Below, piece after piece: positions 21,796 through 25,941 of a stretch of 25,941 bases of DNA (positions are counted from its first letter, which is position 1; each line of letters starts with the position of its first letter). Below the pieces are notes generated by a model. The model was not told the DNA's origin. It saw only the letters and a program-made list of their open reading frames with translations, and searched no databases. This DNA comes from a virus. The DNA is taken from positions 1-25,941 of IMG/VR virus record IMGVR_UViG_3300022752_000343, one strand, 5' to 3'. The position numbers were made by a program, and so were the translations under genes.

Positions 21796-22655
21796 AGATT
21801 CTTATTACAGGTGACGAAGGCTTTGTCGGCACGAACTTCAAGAAGCATCTTGATAGCAAGAACAACCACATCACCGGCATTGACCTCAAGAGCGGCAAAG
21901 ATGTTCGTCATTTCTTCGCCACAGATAACACCAAGTTTGATGTCGTCATCCATCTCGCGGCAATCGTCGGTGGCCGCGCCACTATTGAGGGGAACCCTTT
22001 GGCAGTTGCCGCTGACCTCGCCATTGATGCCGACCTTTTTCAATGGGCGCTTCGCACTCGTCCTGGTCATATTGTCTATTTCTCATCATCGGCGGCTTAT
22101 CCCATCTATCTTCAACGAGCTGAATACAAACAGAACTTGAAGGAGTGGGATATAAACCTTGATCATATTCGCACACCTGATTTCACCTATGGATGGGCAA
22201 AGTTGTCAGGCGAGATGCTTGCAGGATATGCACGAGAAGAAGGTTTGAAGGTGACAGTCTTGCGACCTTTTAGCGGATATGGAAGCGACCAAAGCCTTGA
22301 CTATCCTTTCCCATCATTTATCAAACGAGCCAAGGAAAAAGCCAAGCCTTTTGATGTATGGGGCCGAGGAACACAAGTGCGCGACTTCATTCATATTGAC
22401 GATGTTGTTCGAGCAACCTTTGAAGCCGTCACCAACAATGTCAAAGTCTCTAACCTCTGCACAGGAAGAGCGACTTCGTTCATTGAATTGGCAGAACTAG
22501 CAATGATGCAGGCGGGATATTTGGCAGATATACGCACCAACCCGAAGGCTCCTGTCGGGGTTGCCTATCGGGTCGGTGATCCTAAATTTATGCTTTCGTT
22601 TTATGAGCCGAAGATTTCGTTGGAAGAAGGCATTGCTCGCGCTTTTGCCGACTAG
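21792..22655 (+). CDS. NAD-dependent sugar epimerase/dehydratase
   Basis: A 287-aa extended short-chain dehydrogenase from the ATG at 21792, preceded by GTGGGGGAA. The nucleotide-binding G7-x-x-G10-x-x-G13 is in ITGDEGFVGTNF. The catalytic Y133-x-x-x-K137 is in TYGWAK, with FSSSAAYP serines before it. RDFIHIDDVVRA is typical for the sugar-nucleotide branch. It would change the stereochemistry of, or dehydrate, a nucleotide sugar, so it may feed the two transferases before it. It ends in a 4-base overlap with the convergent gene on the minus strand. Confidence 0.88.
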   Translation: MKILITGDEGFVGTNFKKHLDSKNNHITGIDLKSGKDVRHFFATDNTKFDVVIHLAAIVGGRATIEGNPLAVAADLAIDADLFQWALRTRPGHIVYFSSSAAYPIYLQRAEYKQNLKEWDINLDHIRTPDFTYGWAKLSGEMLAGYAREEGLKVTVLRPFSGYGSDQSLDYPFPSFIKRAKEKAKPFDVWGRGTQVRDFIHIDDVVRATFEAVTNNVKVSNLCTGRATSFIELAELAMMQAGYLADIRTNPKAPVGVAYRVGDPKFMLSFYEPKISLEEGIARAFAD

Positions 22656-22888
22656 AACTGTTCCTCCATCTTGTTGATAGTGCGGTTGACATATCTCGGC
22701 CCGAGCCAATTCACAAACCATTGTGGGAAGGCAAATGCTTTGCGAGCCTTGACAGGCATTACAAGCAGAAGCAGTGGAATGAAGAAGCCATAGAAGACTG
22801 ACATCAGAGTCCAAAAGATGACGCTGCGACCGACGCTGAAAGCGTAGAACGCAGTGAAGAAGACAATAAGAACATCAAGTCCGTTCAT
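22652..22888 (-). CDS. 78-aa membrane protein
   Basis: The last gene of the minus-strand operon. Two hydrophobic segments at about 4-19 (LDVLIVFFTAFYAF) and 23-44 (VIFWTLMSVFYGFFIPLLLLVM) suggest a hairpin in the membrane, followed by a basic tail (KARKAF, then NRTINKMEEQF). Its ATG directly abuts the stop of the prim-pol gene, so translation is coupled. Unknown function. Confidence 0.75.
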   Translation of the reverse strand: MNGLDVLIVFFTAFYAFSVGRSVIFWTLMSVFYGFFIPLLLLVMPVKARKAFAFPQWFVNWLGPRYVNRTINKMEEQF

Positions 22889-23347
22889 CTAGCACCATCC
22901 CATCACAGGCGCAGGCTCAATGTCTTTGACGATTTCGTAGAACTTGCCATTCTCGTGTAGCGATCCTGCGGTCACGACATATCCGTTGAACTTGATGTCA
23001 ACGCCTTGGCGCAATTTGCCACCAAAGGTGGCACCGATAGGTGCCTGATAGTAGAGGTGCAGACCATCGCCGGTGGCGACTGTGAAGGTGTCAAGGTCTA
23101 ACCCATCGGTGCTTCCGCCATTACGATAATCAACATCAAAGACGACAAGATTGCTTGGCGCACAAGCGATGCCGATGTTCAGAAGCGGTGACTTCTCAAA
23201 CCATTTCTTGACTGTGGCGGGCTTATTCGACGCAGACTTATAGCCCTGCTTTGCGATAGGAAAGAATGGAACTTTTGCCTGCGGATAGCAAGGCAAGACA
23301 TACCAACCGCGCTCGGCAAAGGCAGTGGCAATTTCGGCGGTCGTCAT
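22889..23347 (-). CDS. stand-alone prim-pol (primase/polymerase) domain
   Basis: A 152-aa protein matching the bifunctional primase/polymerase N-terminal domain. Features are GWYVLPCYPQAKVPF near the start, NIGIACAPSNLVVFDVDY with the metal-binding D71-x-D73, GDGLHLYYQAP with H97, and GVDIKFNGYVVTAGSLH with D117. The family makes primers on single-stranded DNA and is often joined to a helicase. Here no helicase domain is attached and the protein ends about where the domain ends. Start overlaps the previous stop as ATGA. Confidence 0.85.
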   Translation of the reverse strand: MTTAEIATAFAERGWYVLPCYPQAKVPFFPIAKQGYKSASNKPATVKKWFEKSPLLNIGIACAPSNLVVFDVDYRNGGSTDGLDLDTFTVATGDGLHLYYQAPIGATFGGKLRQGVDIKFNGYVVTAGSLHENGKFYEIVKDIEPAPVMGWC

Positions 23348-23469
23348 TTGACGAACTCCTTGAGGAAATCAACGATTACTTCTGAGACTGTCTTGCCTTC
23401 TGACTTTGCCTTTGCCATCGCCCGACGCCACAGTTGTTCGCTGACGCGGATGGATCGAATCTTCTTCAT
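23344..23469 (-). CDS. 41-aa ribbon-helix-helix protein
   Basis: Begins MKKIRSIRVSEQLWRRAMAK and continues with a helix and the turn EGKTVSEVIVDFLKEFVK. A basic beta strand (IRSIRVS) followed by two helices with a KTVSEVI turn is the pattern of Arc/CopG-type DNA-binding proteins, which act as dimers. It is translated between two other small genes with ATGA overlaps on both sides. It could autoregulate the operon; that is inference. Confidence 0.75.
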   Translation of the reverse strand: MKKIRSIRVSEQLWRRAMAKAKSEGKTVSEVIVDFLKEFVK

Positions 23470-23594
23470 TCTGACACCACGCTTTCCTTGTGCATTGTCT
23501 TGATGTGATTGACAAGTGTTTGATGCGCGAAGTTACTGCGCACCTCAATTTCTCTGCCACAGATAGGGCAGGCGACTGTGCGATTGGCAGACAT
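23466..23594 (-). CDS. 42-aa zinc-finger protein (C2H2-like)
   Basis: Begins MSANRTVACPICGREIEV. The ligands fit C9-x2-C12-x17-H30-x4-H35 (VNHIKTMH), with an extra H24. This resembles a single C2H2 finger, which can bind DNA, RNA or protein. Stop overlaps the ribbon-helix-helix start as ATGA. Start overlaps the previous TAA as TAATG. Confidence 0.75.
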   Translation of the reverse strand: MSANRTVACPICGREIEVRSNFAHQTLVNHIKTMHKESVVSE

Positions 23595-23776
23595 TATGCA
23601 ACCACCTCTTCTGAACAGTTGTGATTGCTGAACGATTCAAATTCTCCACAAGCACCACAAACTTGCTTGCGTGAGCAATTATTGCAAACAAATTCAAGAT
23701 AACCTTGATTATCAACAACATTGCCATCAGTCTCGTCAAAATTGTGGTAGCACTCTAAGCAAGTAAATTGTCTCAT
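23594..23776 (-). CDS. 60-aa zinc-ribbon protein
   Basis: I choose the second ATG (23776), because AAGGGGG on the minus strand lies directly against the first (23782) but six bases from the second. The protein has C6-x2-C9, C31-x2-C34 and C40-x2-C43 pairs plus H52 and C54 (SFSNHNCSEE), enough for two zinc sites. Unknown function; probably a protein or nucleic acid binding module. Confidence 0.75.
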   Translation of the reverse strand: MRQFTCLECYHNFDETDGNVVDNQGYLEFVCNNCSRKQVCGACGEFESFSNHNCSEEVVA

Positions 23777-23787
23777 TGTCATCCCCC

Positions 23788-24081
23788 TTACAACTTGATT
23801 CCGTATGCATGAACGATTGCGCCTAACAAGTCATCGGTGGAGAAATCAAGTTCTTTGACTACGACTTTAGTTGCTTCGTTCTTATTAGCAATCATCTTGC
23901 CTTCGGTGCGGAACTGCTTATCAAGAGTTTTGATATGACGCTTTGCAATGCTCAACTTTGCGCTATCAACTAAGTCTTGGAGAATTGCTAAGTGCTTCTG
24001 ATTTTTCGGATCAATGACATCGGTGGCAAGAACATAACTGACAAACTCAATCACATCTTCGCCTTGATATTTCTTTGACAT
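23788..24081 (-). CDS. 97-aa protein of unknown function
   Basis: First gene of the minus-strand operon, about 42 bases after the predicted transcription start. It begins MSKKYQGEDVIEFVSYVLAT and contains a lysine-rich helical centre (AKLSIAKRHIKTLDKQF) and an acidic end (LDFSTDDLLGAIVHAYG). No recognised motif. First position suggests an early product. Confidence 0.7.
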   Translation of the reverse strand: MSKKYQGEDVIEFVSYVLATDVIDPKNQKHLAILQDLVDSAKLSIAKRHIKTLDKQFRTEGKMIANKNEATKVVVKELDFSTDDLLGAIVHAYGIKL

Positions 24082-24097
24082 TTTCTTCTTCCGTTTC

Positions 24098-24122
24098 TTG
24101 GAGCTACTACCTTTCGCTCCAA
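24098..24122 (-). promoter_or_regulatory. 5'-terminal stem-loop of the minus-strand mRNA
   Basis: On the minus strand TTGGAGC (24122-24116) pairs with GCTCCAA (24104-24098) around an 11-base loop. The predicted transcription start is about 24123, so the hairpin would be at the very 5' end of the mRNA. Such hairpins can protect messages from decay or control translation. Confidence 0.5.
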
Positions 24123-24128
24123 TAAGAG

Positions 24129-24144
24129 GACAATAGCGTTTGTC
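24129..24144. promoter_or_regulatory. operator-like inverted repeat over the -10 box
   Basis: GACAA (24129-24133), six bases TAGCGT, TTGTC (24140-24144). A further copy of the half-site lies in the spacer-35 area (TGTCAA, 24153-24158). The arms are short, so some matches are expected by chance, but the position over the promoter is favourable. Confidence 0.4.
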
Positions 24145-24158
24145 TATACGCCTGTCAA
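24130..24158 (-). promoter_or_regulatory. sigma70-type promoter of the minus-strand operon
   Basis: Perfect -35 TTGACA at 24158-24153, exactly 17 bases of spacer and -10 TATTGT at 24135-24130 (4 of 6). It points toward the six-gene minus-strand operon. A GACAA-N6-TTGTC inverted repeat (24129-24144) covers the -10, so a repressor could bind here. Confidence 0.7.
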
Positions 24159-24170
24159 TACATAGGCAAC

Positions 24171-24200
24171 TAGTCAGTTCGGCGTGTCGCCCTCTAGGAT
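24171..24200 (+). promoter_or_regulatory. possible plus-strand promoter
   Basis: TAGTCA (24171-24176), 18-base spacer, TAGGAT (24195-24200), each matching 4 of 6 consensus positions. It would start transcripts near 24207, 43 bases before the ATG at 24250. It fits the divergent layout, though the match is weak. Confidence 0.3.
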
Positions 24201-24220
24201 GTCAGACCTTCCCCTCATAC

Positions 24221-24229
24221 TTATCCACA
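24221..24229 (+). other. perfect DnaA-box 9-mer
   Basis: TTATCCACA in the divergent intergenic region equals the consensus DnaA box. It sits in the middle of a weak inverted repeat, CCTTCC (24207-24212) and GGAAGG (24237-24242), whose right arm overlaps the ribosome site of the next gene. Other near-matches in the window lie inside genes. An origin or host-controlled site is possible. Confidence 0.4.
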
Positions 24230-24249
24230 AGCAAACGGAAGGGGTATCT

Positions 24250-24402
24250 ATGCAGTATCTACTATTCGCAGGCGTAATCGCCTCTCTAGGGCTTCTGTGG
24301 GCCATTCTAAGCCTTCAGGACGACCCTTTGAAGGAAGGCATCAAACAGGCGCAGAACTGGGAAACCGCTCAAAAGCGACTTCGCAAGGTGATGCCTGAAT
24401 GA
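24250..24402 (+). CDS. 50-aa single-span membrane protein
   Basis: The ATG at 24250 follows AAGGGG by six bases or so; the longer frame from 24184 lacks a good ribosome site and would cover the control region. Residues 2-19 (QYLLFAGVIASLGLLWAIL) form one membrane helix, followed by an amphipathic tail (DPLKEGIKQAQNWETAQKRL). Its stop overlaps the next ATG as ATGA. Unknown function; first gene of the rightward set. Confidence 0.65.
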   Translation: MQYLLFAGVIASLGLLWAILSLQDDPLKEGIKQAQNWETAQKRLRKVMPE

Positions 24403-24734
24403 GCCTATTCTCAGTTCACAATGCAAGCGATGGCAGTCTTGTCATCTACCTTGAGGAACAGGATGCCAATCTCGATCTTCTTGAAGATGTCGTCGGGCAG
24501 GTGCCTCTGTTAGCTCTTTCTCGTCTAGCAGAGCATTCACAGATTGAATCGCTCAAGTCCGAGCAAGCAGCCAGGCTCTTGGACAAAGTGCGAGCGCAAC
24601 TGCCCGATGTATGCGTCAAGGTGGCCTCCATCACCGAAGACGAGGCGTTGGCGTTGGCGGAACAACTGATTATGTCAGTGAAGTTCGCCCGCGCCGTCGC
24701 CGGTAAATCAACGAAACTAGAGTTGGTTAAATAA
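24399..24734 (+). CDS. 111-aa protein of unknown function
   Basis: Acidic, helical protein starting MSLFSVHNASDGSLVIYLEE with a predicted beta start and a long helical remainder (EDEALALAEQLIMSVKFARAV). It is translated from an ATGA overlap and its TAA overlaps the next ATG. No recognised motif. Neighbours suggest a DNA metabolism or early role. Confidence 0.7.
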   Translation: MSLFSVHNASDGSLVIYLEEQDANLDLLEDVVGQVPLLALSRLAEHSQIESLKSEQAARLLDKVRAQLPDVCVKVASITEDEALALAEQLIMSVKFARAVAGKSTKLELVK

Positions 24735-25084
24735 TGGCTAATCCCAATGGTCGCAAAGGCTCTGCCTTTGAAATCGGAGTTCTCAAGTGGTTGCGTTCTC
24801 GTGGTGTCACCGCAGAGCGTTTGCGTCTATCGGGATCACAAGATGAAGGAGACATTGTTGCGTTCATTGCTGGCAAGACTTATGTGTTGGAACTCAAGAA
24901 CCGCAAATCAATCTCGCTTCCGACCTTTTGGGATGAGGCCTGCAAAGAAGCCAAAAACTATGCAAAGGCGCGGGGGCTTGAAGTAACACCACCATCATTT
25001 GTTGTGGTCAAGCGTCGCAATGCATCTATTGAACGAGCTTTCGTTATCCAAGACCTTGAATCCTGGTTAGGTGAAAGACAATAG
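24734..25084 (+). CDS. Holliday junction resolvase-like PD-(D/E)XK nuclease
   Basis: A 116-aa nuclease with E13 (GSAFEIGVLKWLRSRG), D40 (GSQDEGDIVAF) and E53-x-K55 (YVLELKNR), the metal-binding set of the PD-(D/E)XK fold. This order and spacing resemble small phage Holliday junction resolvases. It would cut branched DNA before packaging or in recombination. Its TAG overlaps the next GTG. Confidence 0.8.
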   Translation: MANPNGRKGSAFEIGVLKWLRSRGVTAERLRLSGSQDEGDIVAFIAGKTYVLELKNRKSISLPTFWDEACKEAKNYAKARGLEVTPPSFVVVKRRNASIERAFVIQDLESWLGERQ

Positions 25085-25554
25085 TGAATGCTCTACAATC
25101 GTTCTTCCCAACATTGCCACTGCTACCGCAAGCGAGTTGTCGAGGCATATTCAATCCAAACTTATTTTTTCCCGAATCAAGAGAACAAGAGGCAAAGTGT
25201 CTCCCAATCGTGCGTGCAATATGCGCCGGTTGTCCTGAACGAAAGGAGTGCTTGGACTACGCACTCAAGGAACAAATCGCACACGGAATATGGGCAGGAA
25301 CGACTCCTGCTCAGCGTGGATTTGGTCAAGGATTTAGAAACCGAAAGACCGGTCAAATGAACCGCTCTGACGCCATTCGATCCTTGTATGCCTTGGGGCG
25401 AACACCGAAAGAAATCGCGGACACCTTGCGAATTGAGTTGGCTTATGTCACTCAGGTTCTCAAGAGAGCTGCGAAATTGGAAGGAGAAACCCAATTACTC
25501 AACGCAGAAAAACAATCAGGGGAATCGCAATTATCATCGGAGTCAGCGCAATGA
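25084..25554 (+). CDS. whiB-like: WhiB-family regulator with C-terminal HTH
   Basis: A 156-aa protein from a GTG sharing its G with the previous stop. Cysteines C19, C47, C50 and C56 fit the WhiB C-xn-C-x2-C-x5-C set that binds a [4Fe-4S] cluster, and HGIWAGT at 67-73 fits the G-[IV]-W-x-G turn. WhiB proteins are restricted to Actinobacteria and their phages and bind the primary sigma factor. Residues about 94-128 (DAIRSLYALGRTPKEIADTL, then YVTQVLKRAAK) add a helix-turn-helix-like domain, which is not usual. A Ser/Glu/Gln-rich tail follows. It probably redirects host transcription. Confidence 0.9.
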   Translation: MNALQSFFPTLPLLPQASCRGIFNPNLFFPESREQEAKCLPIVRAICAGCPERKECLDYALKEQIAHGIWAGTTPAQRGFGQGFRNRKTGQMNRSDAIRSLYALGRTPKEIADTLRIELAYVTQVLKRAAKLEGETQLLNAEKQSGESQLSSESAQ

Positions 25555-25922
25555 CTTCAATGTTTGTCAATGCAGCATTCGCGCCGCAACCTGCGGTGCC
25601 TGCATCTATTATCTACAAAGACCGGCCTATCTTGGAGCAAGTGGATGCCAAGAAACTTGCCAAGGCTTTGTTGACGAAGAATGAGTATTCCTGCCTCACA
25701 AAATTGTTGGGCAAGGAATCGGCGTGGAATGAGTCGGCAAAAAATCCGACTTCAAGCGCCAAGGGAATCGGGCAGTTGCTTGACTCCACCTATCGTAACT
25801 TGGGAATGAAACATTCTCAAGCATCGGTGCCGCAACTTGTGGCAACGCTCGCCTATATCCACAGGCGTCATGTCACTGCCTGCAATGCCTGGCAGTTTTT
25901 CAAAGAACATAACTATTACTGA
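25494..25922 (+). CDS. secreted lytic transglycosylase (possible ATT start)
   Basis: A soluble lytic transglycosylase-like protein: KESAWNESAKNP with catalytic Glu (E56 counted from the ATG at 25551), then SAKGIGQLLDSTY and LAYIHRRHVTACNAWQFFKEHNYY. From the ATG it is 123 aa with a truncated-looking start. The frame is open upstream, and from the ATT at 25494 it gains TQRRKTIRGIAIIIGVSA, making a classic signal peptide (basic n-region, hydrophobic core, NAAFA|P cleavage site). AAGGAG at 25481-25486 is seven bases before that ATT. The ATG has only GGAG at 25539-25542 but gives an ATGA overlap with whiB. Either is possible; the product cuts peptidoglycan glycan strands. Confidence 0.7.
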   Translation: MTQRRKTIRGIAIIIGVSAMTSMFVNAAFAPQPAVPASIIYKDRPILEQVDAKKLAKALLTKNEYSCLTKLLGKESAWNESAKNPTSSAKGIGQLLDSTYRNLGMKHSQASVPQLVATLAYIHRRHVTACNAWQFFKEHNYY

Positions 25923-25933
25923 TTCGGGGATCA

Positions 25934-25941
25934 ATGTCAGT
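25934..25941 (+). CDS. start of a further gene, cut by the window
   Basis: An ATG at 25934, 12 bases after the previous stop and with CGGGGA four bases upstream, opens a frame beginning Met-Ser that leaves the window. Nothing more can be said. Confidence 0.4.

Noticed and set aside
23369-23560. 63-aa minus-strand frame in the operon
   Set aside because: It overlaps two better small genes (23344-23469 and 23466-23594) that have coupled starts and recognisable zinc-finger and ribbon-helix-helix patterns.
24184-24249. Longer form of the 50-aa membrane protein starting at 24184
   Set aside because: No ribosome site, it would cover the putative promoter and DnaA box, and the ATG at 24250 has AAGGGG upstream.

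Overview
The window is a dense stretch of a tailed-phage genome (siphovirus-like, HK97-type head). I saw no integrase, attachment site, tRNA, rRNA, insertion sequence or CRISPR array. A WhiB-type iron-sulphur regulator near the right end points to an actinobacterial host. The moderate GC content, mixed ATG/GTG starts and strong AAGGAG or GGGGGA ribosome sites would fit a phage of small-genome freshwater Actinobacteria, but that host guess is inference. Nearly every gene overlaps or abuts the next, often with a shared stop-start such as ATGA, TAATG or TAGTG.

Layout, left to right. Bases 1-3.4 kb hold a ParB-methyltransferase fusion, the small and large terminase subunits and a tiny membrane protein. 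Bases 3.4-9.25 kb hold the head module: portal with a heptapeptide-repeat tail, two surface-type proteins (one built of 21-residue repeats), a three-module prohead protease and the major capsid protein. Bases 9.25-9.33 kb hold two RNA hairpins whose loops are complementary, just before a glycosyltransferase. Bases 10-18.9 kb hold the connector and tail module: adaptor, tail terminator-like protein, tandem duplicated tail-tube genes, tail assembly chaperone split over two frames, tape measure, minor tail protein and tail fibres including a polyglycine-rich one. Bases 18.9-20.1 kb hold the lysis-type genes: CHAP endolysin and two small membrane proteins. Bases 20.1-22.65 kb hold a DUF6378-like gene, two further glycosyltransferase-like genes and an NAD-dependent epimerase.

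From 24.08 back to 22.65 kb a minus-strand operon of small genes runs against the rest. It encodes a 97-aa unknown, two zinc-binding mini-proteins, a 41-aa ribbon-helix-helix protein, a stand-alone prim-pol domain and a two-helix membrane protein. It is read from a clear promoter (TTGACA, 17-bp spacer, TATTGT) in a divergent intergenic region that also has a palindrome over the -10 box and a perfect DnaA-box 9-mer. To the right of it (24.25-25.94 kb) a plus-strand set encodes two small unknowns, a PD-(D/E)XK Holliday-junction-resolvase-like nuclease, WhiB with an added helix-turn-helix, and a lytic transglycosylase that may start at an ATT codon to give it a signal peptide.

The genes form a packaging, head, connector, tail, fibre and lysis assembly line on the plus strand. 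A sugar-modification set probably decorates virion or host surface. An early or regulatory block at the right end begins DNA metabolism and takeover of host transcription. The best candidates for undescribed biology are the loop-loop RNA element after the capsid gene, the minus-strand mini-protein/prim-pol operon with its operator-like control region, and the several non-standard translation arrangements.
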